DNA of 64,000 bases, from the NCBI GenBank assembly GCA_948144175.1, contig CANXME010002068.1, positions 1,054,001 to 1,118,000 on the forward strand, given 5' to 3'. Below, piece by piece: positions 33,278 to 44,045 of the stretch. Every line of letters begins with the position of its first letter. Positions within the stretch are counted from its first letter, which is position 1. This stretch comes from Closterium sp. NIES-65. Taxonomy: Eukaryota > Streptophyta > Zygnematophyceae > Desmidiales > Closteriaceae. Under the pieces are notes generated by a model, which had not been told where the DNA came from, did not search any database, and saw nothing but the letters and a program-made list of their open reading frames with translations. The translations under genes were made by a program, and so were the position numbers.

Positions 33278-33474
33278 TCTTGTTTGGACTGTACTCTTTA
33301 TACCTGCACTTGCTTGTTTACCTTTATATATATGATCTTGCATGTGAACTGGCCTTGCAGCCTTGCTCTTGTGCTCGGACTGTGTGGTGACGTTGTGATC
33401 CACCTTGAGCTTGCTTTGCTTTGCTTGAGTGGTCTAATGACCCTTTGTTCTCCCCCACTTTGCCTATGGGGGTG

Positions 33475-33599
33475 TGTTAGGTATATTTGCTATAGTCTCT
33501 GTAGGCTGTAGTGGGGCAGTTCATATGGGGTACAACACTTTAGGGTTTACCACTTGTACTCCTCATTCTGCTCAATGCATTCATTCTCGTTTGTCGACA
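33475..33599 (+). repeat. 3' LTR of C3
   Basis: 125 bp, TGTTAGG...CGACA, preceded by a polypurine tract (TATGGGGGTG, 33465-33474) and followed by the duplicated target AGATC. Confidence 0.9.
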
Positions 33600-33604
33600 A
33601 GATC

Positions 33605-34618
33605 CACGTACGCTTTTTTTTTTTTTCGGATGGGGCCCCCCTCACTATACACTAGTGAGCCATCCTCTCCACGGAATCAATTACAACTGTGGATGTGTAC
33701 TTGTTATAGTGTTCCAAAAAAGAAAACATATTGTAATACCCGACACAAGGCAATTGGACGATTTCGATCATTCCACATCATCGTCGTCAAAATCTACCAA
33801 AATGTAAACGCTTCACAGCTTCGTGTGAGGATTCTAGACACCAGCCAAGAGCGTACCCTAAGGGTGCATTCTGACGTCGTGTTAGACAAGAAGTGGAGGT
33901 TTTGAAGACCTGACGTAGCCGACTTTGGGTCTTCGGAACATTGATTTGCCAGAGTTCCCTATCAATCGGGTCTTCCGAAGTGTCACTTCGTGTCGGACCT
34001 AATGTGAGACACATGTGAATGGACCCTGATATTGGCGCATTGGTTTAATGAAGTGACGTTAGACAGCGCGGGTTACATGCCATTTGTTTAGTTGTCGCGA
34101 TTACGGTGCTGTGGACTCTAGCCCGGGAATTTATCTCAACCGCTTTGCAGTACGTACAAACTTCAATCTTTCTTAAGAGTGCAATTCCAATATCTAGGCA
34201 ATCCAATATAATAAGAGAAGTGGGGTGCCCTACGGGCCTAGTGCCCTTGGGCGTTGGTATCTCAGTTTGAACCGTATGATTCTCGATTTTGTTCAGGCGC
34301 ACCTAGCACACTTTTGTCAGTGTTCAATATTCCAACTAAAGCAAGAACTCGATGCGGCACCCTCCACTCGAATCACAAACTCGGTGGCTGATGATTTTTT
34401 TGGATTCAATGACTGGCTCCGTTGGTGGTCGTGTAATGGATGGTTGGTTGTGCGGGAGTTGGGACAGTGCAGACTGATGCTGAATGAGGGACTGACGTAC
34501 CGGTCGGCATGGAGGAGGAGGTGTGCCATGACTATGGAGAGTCGCTCTACAATGGTAGCTGGACACACGAGAGGCTACGAGGTTGTACGAGGTAATCAAA
34601 GAGTTGCTTGCGTTCTTA
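33605..34618. other. Low-copy intergenic DNA
   Basis: No recognisable gene. It begins with a T-run at about 33614-33625. Short open frames on both strands show no known motif. Base composition is more balanced than in the Copia elements. It may include the 3' flank of the pogo-type transposase read from the right. Confidence 0.35.
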
Positions 34619-35676
34619 CTACTTGCTGTATTCATACCGTATGGCTCCGGATATAAGCGCCGTCCTATTGAAGGCGCCGACGCTTCTATATAGAGCAATG
34701 CACATGGCGAGCCCGTCAAGCGCGTTGTTGATGCCGTAGGTGAGGAAGGCCCTCTGGATGAGGTCGGCGGGCACTGACTTCCAGGCCCAAAAAATCCACA
34801 TGAGCACCACTGCCACAGGCGGCTTGTTGAGGTTACCAGCACCACATGGAAGAGGGGAGATGCGGTTAGATCAACAAAGGGGGGAAGCATCAAACGCACA
34901 TATGTACTCTAAACGGTGGATTCTGTACCTGCTTTTCTCAGCGTCTCTTGGCCGTCTTCTTTGAACCAGCTCTGGTACTGCTGGCAGACAGAGGACCTGA
35001 AGATTGTGTTGACCGAGACGTCGAGCCGTATAGCCCGCCGGAATCACTGCCAACACGATGTTAAGCTTGGCGAACTTCTTCTGCACATCGTCAGTGAGGT
35101 GACCGCAGTAGGAATCAAGCACGAGCATCGTGCTCCTTGGCTGCCCGCCGAACCGCAGCCTTATGAAGGGCTGGATACACTCATCAAGCCATCGCGTGAT
35201 GCCCGCGGCGTCCATCCAGCTGTTCTCGTGGCACGCCACAACCACATTTGCAAAATTCAGAGTGGTATGTTAATCCACGATACATAAATAACGAGGGAAA
35301 TAAGCGACCAACTGAGATGCCGACTCCTTTGCGCCGCGAGTTGAAAAGCTTCGCGCACACCTTGAGCTCCATTGGTCGGTACCACGATGCTCTGTCGCAA
35401 CCGTGCATGCACTTTTGTGCATGTGGGAGCGTCCTTGAGGACATTCGAGGCTCTCTTCCACTCGGTGAAACACTTGCGGTGGATGCCAGATTCGCGAGAC
35501 AACGCGCGCACCGAAACCGCCACATCAAGGCGTGCAAGCCACTTCAGCTTCTCCGGTGCGGTATAAGCGTGACGCTTGTGCTCCGAAGGCTTATGCCTAC
35601 GAGAGGGGGGGCGGGCATCACGGTTCTCAGAAGAAGGGTGGGGACGCTTGCGGTTAATAATCGGATACGACAAAAT
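34619..35676 (-). pseudogene. pogo/Tigger-type (DDE_1) transposase pseudogene, 3' part
   Basis: Reading leftwards, 35673-35257 encodes a basic segment and a helix-turn-helix-like part (YTAPEKLKWLARLDVAV, SRESGIHRKCFTEW). After a probable intron, 35245-34871 reads VVACHENSWMDAAGITRWL, then LVLDSYCGHLTDDV (second catalytic Asp) and VIPAGYTA. A deletion shifts the frame so that LDVSVN, carrying the third catalytic residue, follows in another frame with QSWFKEDGQETLRKA. The C-terminal MWIFWAWKSVPADLIQRAF and GINNALDG lie at 34816-34619 after another likely intron. These are conserved DDE_1 signatures. The 5' part is separated by the C5 insertion. Confidence 0.75.
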
Positions 35677-35811
35677 TGTTGGAATAACGGAACAAGAATG
35701 GGTGAACTAGCAGTGAAAACAATACAAGTACCTAACCCTAGAATTGTGTACCCCCTATAGGCTAACCCACTGTAGCCTAAACAAACACAACAACATATAT
35801 AATGTTTGACA
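35677..35811 (-). repeat. 3' LTR of C5
   Basis: 135 bp, TGTTGGAAT...GTTTGACA on the + strand, identical to 42920-43054. The complement of a purine tract (CACCCCCATAGGC) follows at 35812. Confidence 0.92.
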
Positions 35812-36050
35812 CACCCCCATAGGCGAAGTGGGGGAGAACCAGGGGTCACAAGACCAGTCAAGGCAAAGCAAGACAGAACAAGCTCAGGGTGGATCTCAAG
35901 GATACCACACAAATTCCGAGCACAAGCAAGTGGTTACAAGACCAGTTCACATGCAGGTTTATAATAGAACAAGAGGTACAATGATCACAACCTAGCAAGA
36001 GTAAACATGCAGGTATATATATATATATAGAGATCACAGTACAAACAGAC

Positions 36051-39020
36051 TCAAGAAGTAAGCAAGTGAGGTACAGTAGGCACAAGGCCTAGAAGAGTGC
36101 AAAAGCGCTGATGGTCACAAGGGTGAAGCGCCTTGGTGAACACATCAGCAGTGTTGGCCTCAGAGGCCACATAACGCAGACGAAGCTGACCACGCTGCTG
36201 CAGCTCTCGAGCAAGGAAAGAGCGCAGAGCAATGTGCTTCGTTCTGTGCTCCAGTCTGTGCTCCTCACACAAGGCAATGGCTGCCTTGTTGTCGACGTAC
36301 AGCACTGGACGAGAACGAGGCTGCTCTCCAAGGTCGGTCAGCAAGTAGGTGAGCAAGCGTAACTCCTGGGCCGCCATGGCTGTGGCGTAGATCTCAGCCT
36401 CACAACTGGAGCTGAGAACAGAAGAAGAGCGAAGAGAACGCCAAGAAACTGAACCAGAGCCAAGACTGAAGGAGTAACCCTGAGACGACCGCTGAGTAGC
36501 CTGGTCGTCTGCCCAAGAAGCGTCTGAGTGCCCAGTGAGAACAACTGGGACTCGCCCTCCAAGCACTAGCCCCATGCCCGACGTACTGCACACGTAGCGC
36601 AACACCCTCTTAGCTGCATCCATGTGCTCCTTCCGGTGACGGCCGGGAGCGACATAGCGTGCAAGAATGCTGAGAGGGTATGCAAGGTCTGGTCGAGTGC
36701 AGGTCATCAGGTACATGAGGCAACCCACAAGCTCTGGATACGGGCCACTCGGCTCTACGGACTCATCCGAAGGCAGAGCTGAGAGCGAGTGACCGGTAGG
36801 CAGAGGAGTGGGCTGAGGCGAGGAGTACGTGAAGCGGAAGCGCTGAAGGACCTGCTGCACCATGTGTGACTGAGTCAAGGTGATGGTGCGGCGTGCTCTG
36901 TCCCGGGTGATCCGCAAGCCAAGATAGATTGTCAGTTCACCCAGGTCTGTGCACGTGTGTCTCTTCTACAGCTCCGACTTCATGTGGGCGAGTGGCGCAG
37001 TGTCAGCAGTGGCAAAGACCAAGTCGTCGACGTACACGAGGATGTAGAACGACGGCAGTGAGGTGTCGGTGCGTAGAAACAGCGACGGGTCAGCAGTAGA
37101 AGGCGTGAACCCAAGAGCCGCAAGTGTAGTCCTCAGTGTGTCGTGCCACTCACGTGGCGCCTGGCGGAGACCGTAGACTGGCCGTCGGAGGCTCCACTGG
37201 GTACCAGGAGGGAACGACCCAGTGAAGCCAGGTGGACGGCGCAGCCAGATCTCCTCGTGCAGGCTGCCCTGTAGGAAAGCAGTGCTGAAGTCAAGAGAGT
37301 GGAGCTCGTAGTCACGCTGAGCGGCGATGTGCAGCAGAACCCGAAGAGTGGTCATCTTTGGGGTCGGGGAGAAGGTCTGGAAGAAGTCAACTCCCTCTCG
37401 CTGAGTGAAGCCTCGTGCAACGTAATGCGCCTTGAAGACAGGCGGAGAGCCCGGCGGCCGCTTCACCCTGAAAATCCACATGCCACTAACGATGTTCGCC
37501 CCAGGTGGGGGAACATCGTCGACGTAGGTGCCTGTGGACTTCCAGGAAGCCATCTCTGCGTCCATGGCTGACTGCCACTGAGAGGAGTAGGGACCGGCCA
37601 TCGCCTCTGCGTAAGAGCGTGGGGTCGGGATGTCTGGTGCATCCGGGTCTCCCTCAGGGGCAACAAGCATGGACACGAGATGGGGCAAAGCGGCAGCAAA
37701 GCACTCAAACTCCTCCTGCCTATCCTCAAGGACGTCAGTGCCAACAGCACACTCACCCCCGACGGACGGAGGACAGATAGACTCAGACTCAGCAACTAGG
37801 CTAGCAGCGTAGTCTAGACGACAGCGAGCAGCAAAGTCGACAAGCTCAGCAACTAAGGCAGACGCAGCAGCAGACTCGAAGGAAGGGTCAGTGACAACAG
37901 TAGCCAGGAGACGCGTGACAGTAGGACTGGTAGCACGAAGAGAGTCTGAACCAGGGTCAGCAAGAGCAGGAAGAGAGGAAGCAGGAGGAGACGGCAGTGG
38001 GACACGCTGTGGAGCAGTGGACGGACGAAGCGCCATCCGGTGATTGCCTGGGACAGCAGGAAGACGCTGACGCTGGACACGACTACCAGTGAGAGCAGCA
38101 CGGACAGGCGAAGCAGGACGAGACTCAGGCTCACGACGCTCAGTAAGACCTCCAGTCGGACCAATGTAAGGAGCAGGACCAGGGAGAGAGGAGGCAGATG
38201 GTAGCTGCGACGGCTGCTGGGCAGACGGAAGACACCCTAAGGAGGGAGGAGGACACGGAGGAGGGAGCGAACCAAGAACCTGCTGAAGAAGTGGAACGAA
38301 GTACGGCCGCGGCTGTGCAGTGACACCACAACCAGCAGAGACACCCGCACCACTGTCCTCAGCACCAGCAGCAGCTCCAACGTCCGGGTCCCCAGCACCA
38401 GCAGCAGCTCCAACGCCCGGGTCCGCAGCACTAGCAGCAGCACCAACAGCAGCGGGGTCCGCGACACGAGGCGCGCCACTCCGAAGAGTGCAGCGCCGCT
38501 CGTACCACTCACGGATCCGCTCACGGGAGGGGAGCTCCCGACTAGGAGGAGAAGTACTAGCACCAGTCCCAGTAGCACGCGCGGCTCCAGAGGTGCCTCT
38601 CCTGAGGCTGCAGTACTGTAAGTACCACTCACGCAGCTGCTCCGAGGAGAGGGCTCCCCCAGGTGTAGGACTCCCAGGCTCAGTACCTCCAGACTCAGAA
38701 CCCCTAGACGCCGGACTCTGCTGCTCAACACCTCGAAGCTCAGCACCCCCTGGCTCAGCACTCCCAGGCTCCGCACCCCCAGGCTCCGCACCCCAAGGCT
38801 GCGCACCCCCAGGCTGCGCACCCCCAGGCTCCGCACCCCCAGGCTCAGCACCCCTAGTCCCGGCACCCCCAGGCTCAGCACCCCCAGGCTCAGCACCCCC
38901 AGGCTCAGCACCCGTAGCAGGAAGAGAGTCGACAGCTACCTCAACAGGCTCAACCGGGTCTACCTGAGACACACCTGAGGGAGCGGCACCCTGAGGGGGG
39001 AGGGGTTCTACAACAGCAGC
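36051..39020 (-). pseudogene. C5 linker, reverse transcriptase and RNase H
   Basis: One frame runs from within the linker through 36968, then, after a single TAG (36966-36968, Gln codon of ELQKRHT), on to the stop at 36051. The linker is rich in GGAEPGG/GGAQPGG repeats (38690-38920) followed by two SREx-REWYxxR blocks. The reverse transcriptase motif YVDD is intact at 37023-37034. GLRQAPREWHD and LRVLLHIAAQRDYELHSL are conserved. RNase H has SSCEAEIY and DNKAAIALC. One stop from complete. Confidence 0.88.
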
Positions 39021-40410
39021 ACCTAGCGCGAGGAAGAGAGGCGGGGGGGGGGAGCGGGGCAGTGCGGTAGGGGAAGAGGCGGTAGTAGGGGACGGACTCG
39101 TCAAAAGTGACGTCCTGAGAGGGCAAGACTCGGCGCGAGGTGGCGTGGTAAAACTGCCAACCAGACGCGTCCGGGACAAAGCCGAGGAAGACGCAGGGAA
39201 CAGCACGGGAGGAGAGCTTGTCCGCAGACGTATCGCGGACAAAAGCTCGAGATCCCCAGACTCGGAAACGCGACGCATCGCCAACCTCCCCCGTCCACAG
39301 CAGTGTGGGCGAGGTCTCCGGCAAGGAGACACGGGGCCAGAGGTTGAGCTGATGCGCAGCGTACCGGACCGCAAACGGCCACAGAAAGTGGGGGGCAGCC
39401 GCATGGATCAAGGAGGTACGGGCGACCTCCATGACCAGGCCAATGCGGCGCTCCGCAACCCCATTCTGCTGTGGAGAGGCCGGAAGCGTGAACGGCTGCT
39501 CAATGCCGTGCTCAGCACAGTAGGCTGCCAAGAGGTCGGAGGAGAATTCACCACCTTAGTCAGAGTGCAAGCGCAGGACAGGAAAGTCCGAGTGAAAACG
39601 CTCGCTGAGCTGGAGACGGGCTCTGCGGATCCAAGGGATCAAGACATCAGGGACCTCACCCTTGGTGCGCAAGGGGAAGACCGAGGTGTAGCGCGAGTAG
39701 TCGTCAACAACGATCAGGAAGTACCTCTCCTGACCCTGACCACGGACGCGGGCTGGGCCCCACACGTCCATGTGGAGCGTCTGTAAGGGAGCAGTCGTCG
39801 GGGGAAACGAGGAGGAGTGAGGAGCGGCGCGCTGCTGTCCCTCGACACAGGGGAGACAGGGAGGAGCAGGTGAGGGTGGGAGGGGAGGAAGGACCCTAGG
39901 CAGGCCAGAGACAAGGTACCAGGAGTGCATGGCACGAAGCCGCTGCACAGACGGGTGACCAAGGCGGTGGTGCCAGAGGACAGTCTCGTGTGCCAGAGAG
40001 CGACACGAGCAGGGGGCCGACAGCTGACCTGACGCGGACGCAGACGCAGACGTAGCCACCTGAGGGGACTCAGTAGTCAGTGTGTACAGGTCCGACCCCG
40101 GCTGCCGAGTGAAGGTAGCCAAGTGACGGCCCGTACGAGCACACGTACAGTGTGTCACACGCTCGTAGGCAGGGGTGAACTGGTGAACACCCCCGTCCTG
40201 GAGCGCACATCCTGCCACCAAGTTTGTAGAGAACGAGGGGAGGTGGAGACCTGACAGTGTGCCCGACAGGACCCCAGGACAGGGAAGGATAGTGGAAGAG
40301 GTCGCAATGACCGGACCCCCAGAGGGGTCAGCAAGGGAGACAGCAACTGGCCGAGCAAGCGGCTCAAGGGCAGTGCGGTCACGAAAGAAACAGCGAGAAG
40401 CACCTGAGTC
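39021..40410 (-). pseudogene. C5 protease and integrase
   Basis: The protease Asp (LDSGASRCFF) is at 40408-40410. Pre-integrase (VLWHHRLGHPSV, CLPCVEG) and the integrase triad (HMDVWGP, LHSD, NGVAERRIGL) follow. TAA at 39556-39558 replaces the Arg after the second Asp. The frame is lost again in a G/C run near 39040, between LPPP and the linker. The C-terminus keeps FLWPFAVRYAAHQLNL and FRVWGSRAFVRD. Confidence 0.87.
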
Positions 40411-41908
40411 CAGTGTGAAGGTGTGCAGTGCTGCAGTCGACTCAGTACCAAGGGGGGCAGACGCACAAGCACCTAGGGTAGCTGCCTCACCAGCACCTGG
40501 GGTAGCCGACACGCGAGTACCTGGAGCGGCAGACGCACTAGTCCTAATGCCCGGGTCGGGCGGCACACACAGATACTCAGCACCCTCTCCACTAGTAGAC
40601 ATCACATACATAGCAGATAGAATAGCATCAAAGTCTAGAGCATAGATATCAATCCCCTTCTTGAGGAGATCAATCCAGCGGGGCAGCTCAGTGGCCTGAG
40701 GGAACTGAACACGCCAAGCGTTGTTGAGACGAGCGAAGCAGCACTGTGTGGCATGCGGTCGTCCACACTGCTGACCAGTGCGGTCACCAGTGCGAATGAC
40801 GTACGTGCAGCTAAGGCCACCCCCCCCCCCCGTGCAGAGAGTACCACTCACGGACCTCCTGGGGCGACGGAGTGTGCTGCTGGCCCTCGCCAACGCCAGC
40901 GCCTCCACGACCACCACCGCCGCCACCACCTCCTCGACCACCCCAACCCCTGCCGCCACCTCGTTCACCGCCACCCCAACCACCGCCTCCGCCCCTGCCA
41001 CCTCCCCCGCCACTGCCGCCACCACCCCCACCGCTGCCACTAGCCCCTCCAGTCGCGCCACCACCCTCACCGCCTCCACCGCCCCCACCACCACCTCCCC
41101 CGCCGTCACCGCCACCACCCTTGCCCCCTTTGCCCTTGCCGCTGTGGCGCTCGCTCGAAGTAGACGCAGTACCGACCTTCTCAGCACCAAGGAGGTCGAC
41201 AGCAGCAGCAGAGGCGACAGAGGGAAGAAGGGGGGAAGGAGAACACCCCTCAAAGAACGGGGTACGGGGGTCGCCACGAGAGGCACCTACAGCGACTATG
41301 CTAGTCTCAGCTGCAAGTAGTTCCTTCTCGAGGAGGGCAATGGTGAGCTCAGTGGGGCAGCGAGCTAGGAAGTGGTCCCTGACAGCACGCAGTGTGTTAG
41401 GGAGGCGCGTGACTAGGTGGTAGAGAGTGAGCCAGAGTGGGGGGGGGTGCGTGGCAAGGAACTCAGCGGGCATGGCAGCACGGAAGCGGGCCTCACTAGT
41501 ACGGAGGTGCGTGATGAGGTCAGCGACTGTGTGGAACGAGGCCAGGTCGGGAAACAGGTAGGGGAGGGAGAGACGGCCTAGCGCGGCAGAGGCAGGTGAG
41601 GAGTAGCGAGCAACGACAGCTGTGTACAGTGCCTGTGCAGTCTTGTGCTGGCCAAAGTGCTCGCGTTCGTCTATTGGTAGGGAGTTGCGAATAGCGAAGC
41701 GAGCGTGGGCATCACGAGTCTGCCACTGTGAGCGAGCAGTGCTGTCAGCAGTAGCAGTAGGGGCAGGGGTATGGCCTAGGGCGTGATCGTACAGTGAGAT
41801 GTCCTCCTTGGCAGTGAGCTGTAGGAAGAGGTGCAGGTCATCTAGCCAGGTGTCGAACTTCACTGGACGGCCCTTAGCATCGAAAACTAGCACCGGAGGA
41901 CTAGCCAT
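40411..41908 (-). pseudogene. C5 Gag
   Basis: The ATG at 41908 (MASPPVLVFDAKGRPVKFDT) is the start shared with other copies, although the frame is open 28 codons further upstream. The helical domain is complete (RSQWQTRDAHARFAIRN, ARYSSPASAALGRL). The site that is a C-run in other copies stays in frame here (THPPPLWLTLYHLV). The tract after GKGGKG is Gly-rich. A run of C near 40820-40833 shifts the frame, and the finger CTYVIRTGDRTGQQC, GRPHATQCC is read in the next frame with FARLNNAWRVQF. Confidence 0.85.
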
Positions 41909-41934
41909 AGGAGCAGCAGTAGGAGTAGGCAGGC

Positions 41935-42240
41935 AGGTAGGACGGCCGAGACACGATGTTATAGCCCCTACACGATGGTACAGCCGAGACACGATGTTAC
42001 AGCCTAGACACGATGTTTGAGCCCTTAACGATGGTACAGCCCCGACACAATGTTTGAGCCCTTAACGATGGTACAGCCCCGACACGATGTTACAGCCTAG
42101 ACACGATGTTTGAGCCCTTAATAATGGTATAACCCCGACACGATGTTTGAGCCCTTAACAATGGTACAGCCCCGACACGATGTTTGAGCCCTTAACGATG
42201 GTACAGCCCAGACACAATGGTAAGCCCAGACATGAATGGT
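41935..42240 (-). repeat. C5 leader array 1: 37-base tandem repeat
   Basis: About eight full or half units alternating GACACGATGTTTGAGCCC and TTAACGATGGTACAGCCCC. Full units are 37 bases. This array is unlike the GC-rich arrays of the other copies and sits just upstream of Gag. Confidence 0.8.
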
Positions 42241-42880
42241 ACTCGCCGTGAAGGGCGAGCGTGGTGCCGTGAGGGGCCGTGAAGGGCGAGCGCGGGGCCG
42301 TAAGGGGACGTGAAGGGCAAGTGCGAGGCCGTTCGGGGTTTGTAGGGGCGAGCGCGGAGCCGTTCGGGGCGTCTAGGGGCGAGCGCGGGGCCGATCGGGG
42401 CCGTTAAGGGAGAGCGTGGGGCCGGTCGGGGCCGTTAGGGGCGATCGCGGGGCCGGTCGGGGCCGTTAAGGGCGAGTGCGTGGCCGACGGGGCCTCTAGG
42501 GGCGAGGTCGGGGCCGTAAGGGGCCGTTAGGGAGGTAAGCGCGGGGCCGACGGGGCCTCTAGGGGCGATCGCGGGGTCGTAAGGAGGGCCTCTAGGGAGG
42601 CAGGCGCGGGGCCGACGGGGCCTCTAGGGGCGATCGCAAGGCCGTACGGGGCCTCTAGGGAGGTAAGCGTGGGGCCGACGGGGCCTCTAGGGGCGATCGC
42701 GGGGCCGTACGGGGCCTCTAGGGAGGTAAGCGTGGGGTCGACGGGGCCTCTAGGGGCGATCGCGGGGCCGTACGGGGCCTCTAGGGGCGGGCCGTCGGGG
42801 CCTTAGGTGGCCGTGAGAAAACCGAGGCGCCCTAGGGCGCAGGTAGGTAGGTAGGTAGGTAGGTAGGTAGTGGTGGGCCT
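42241..42880 (-). repeat. C5 leader array 2: GC-rich repeats and AGGT microsatellite
   Basis: A GC-rich array whose right part has a 63-base period (AGGTAAGCGT at 42661 and again at 42724), built from GGGGCCTCTAGGGGCGATCGC blocks. It ends in a perfect AGGT/TAGG microsatellite at about 42841-42871. Confidence 0.8.
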
Positions 42881-42908
42881 TTAAAAAATTCGGTCCTAGG
42901 ACGGACCT

Positions 42909-42919
42909 GCTCTATACCA
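42909..42919 (-). other. C5 primer-binding site
   Basis: TGGTATAGAGC on the minus strand, directly inside the LTR. Confidence 0.85.
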
Positions 42920-43054
42920 TGTTGGAATAACGGAACAAGAATGGGTGAACTAGCAGTGAAAACAATACAAGTACCTAACCCTAGAATTGTGTACCCCCTA
43001 TAGGCTAACCCACTGTAGCCTAAACAAACACAACAACATATATAATGTTTGACA
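42920..43054 (-). repeat. 5' LTR of C5
   Basis: 135 bp, identical to 35677-35811, followed by the duplicated target AAAAT at 43055-43059. Confidence 0.92.
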
Positions 43055-43532
43055 AAAATCGGTAGTTTCTCACGAAGGCCGTCGTGCGACCAGGACTCGA
43101 CGCCGTCATCGCCGCCGTCATCGCCGCCATAGCGCCCACGGCACCATCGGGAACCACATCAGCCTTGGTTCCAGTCTTGGCGCGAGCCTCGGTGCCTTTG
43201 TGGTGCTCAGAGCGGTACTCCTCCTCGGCGGTGGCCTCATTGTCATCAGCGCCCACAGCAGACTCGTCCCACGTGCAATCTTCGGGCTGGCCCAAACATG
43301 CTGCCGGAGCTGGAGCTTCAATCCACACATCCAGGGCTTCTTGGTTTCCAGTTATGAATGGTACTTGTCGAACGCCGATAGGAGCAAGAGCGCGAGGACG
43401 GGCCAATTGCCCATATATTATGGAGCCGGCGGGTTTGGAGGAGCAGGAGCAGGAGGCGTTGGAGGAATAGGAGGAGCAGGGGGCGCAGGTGGCGTCGGAG
43501 GCTGTGGTGGCTTTGGGGCTATGGTGGGACAC
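43055..43532 (-). pseudogene. Possible 5' part of the pogo-type gene, separated by C5
   Basis: Minus-strand open reading with a Pro/Ser-rich start, then GSIIYGQLARPRALAPIG, an acidic segment (ESAVGADDNEATAEEEY) and SSPGRTTAFVRNYR. It runs into the C5 target site. Removing C5 and one AAAAT copy joins this DNA to the helix-turn-helix reading at 35673, but in a different frame, so an extra shift or a splice would be needed. No known domain is recognised here. Confidence 0.35.
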
Positions 43533-44045
43533 GGCTATACCAGCCGTCTGCAGTAACTCTAAAGGCTAGCAAGGTGGATAACCCTCTTGAACAGAAAATT
43601 GGTGTCGGTAAATTCCGCAACGGCTTCCATAGCCAGGCAAGAGGAAAGTAAAAACTGAATATGAAACTGCAAGAACGCATGAAAAATTGAAATTCACAGG
43701 GGAGCCCTTCGAGTCAGCGGCTCGGGGTCCTCGTGAATGACAGACGGCAAACCCTCTTCCTCAACACGTAGAGGAGGGTTCGCGGCAGCCAACATGCTGC
43801 GTTGGCAGGGGATATTTGACCCCCTTCACAGAGGGTTCGGGTGAATTGCTCTTGCCTGGCAGCGCATGACGATTTGATTGGCCCGCACAGTAGGTTTCGG
43901 GTCAGCGCTGGCAGGTGCGGCGCTTCGGGACGGTTTTTATGCGGTGGTAAATCAAATCGCCGCTGTTTTTGCATGGATTCCATGCACAATCTTACGTGAA
44001 TGTTTCACGGATGTGTTCGACTTATTGAGGGCTTCAATTTGGTAC
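43533..44045. other. Unassigned DNA left of chromovirus G1
   Basis: No supported gene. The G1 5' LTR would be expected about here or further left, but no copy of 48508-48853 is present. The right part could encode a decayed Gag N-terminus. Confidence 0.3.

Larger units (their letters stand above)
22757..33599 (+). mobile_element. Composite Copia C3 with C4 fused inside it
   Basis: The outer element C3 has 125-bp LTRs at 22757-22881 and 33475-33599, differing at four bases, and a perfect target duplication AGATC at 22752-22756 and 33600-33604. From its 5' LTR it runs through Gag, protease and integrase to 26325, where a second LTR of another subfamily (C4) starts. From there a complete Gag to RNase H follows, but the 3' end carries the C3-type LTR. 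At 10.8 kb it is about 3.5 kb longer than C5 and C6. This fits insertion of C4 into C3, then recombination between the two reverse transcriptase regions that removed the C4 3' half. Confidence 0.85.
35677..43054 (-). mobile_element. Full-length Copia retrotransposon C5, identical LTRs
   Basis: 7378 bp with 135-bp LTRs at both ends that are identical by direct comparison, and a perfect AAAAT duplication (35672-35676 and 43055-43059). Order from the right: LTR, primer site, two repeat arrays, Gag, protease, integrase, linker, reverse transcriptase, RNase H, polypurine tract, LTR. Identical LTRs mean a recent insertion. Even so the coding region has at least two stops and two frameshifts, both of the latter in homopolymers. 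It landed in a pogo-type transposase pseudogene. Confidence 0.92.

Noticed and set aside
33784-34020. Possible small inverted-repeat element (GGGTCTTC...GGAA motifs)
   Set aside because: Motifs are short and imperfect, and no duplicated target could be found.
38320-38967. Plus-strand collagen-like open frame with GSAPPGCAPPG repeats
   Set aside because: It is the antisense of the C5 linker minisatellite; the coding strand has the conserved flanking integrase and reverse transcriptase.
40753-41423. Thr/Pro-rich and poly-Pro open frames
   Set aside because: Antisense or shifted readings of the C5 Gag poly-Gly tract.
42540-42790. Possible CRISPR-like array (regular 63-base repeats)
   Set aside because: Repeats are contiguous with no unique spacers and lie in a retrotransposon leader of a eukaryote.
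43084-43556. Plus-strand Gly-rich and Ala-rich open frames
   Set aside because: They follow trinucleotide repeats (GTCATCGCCGCC and GGAGCAGGA) and have no recognised domain; the minus-strand reading fits the interrupted gene better.
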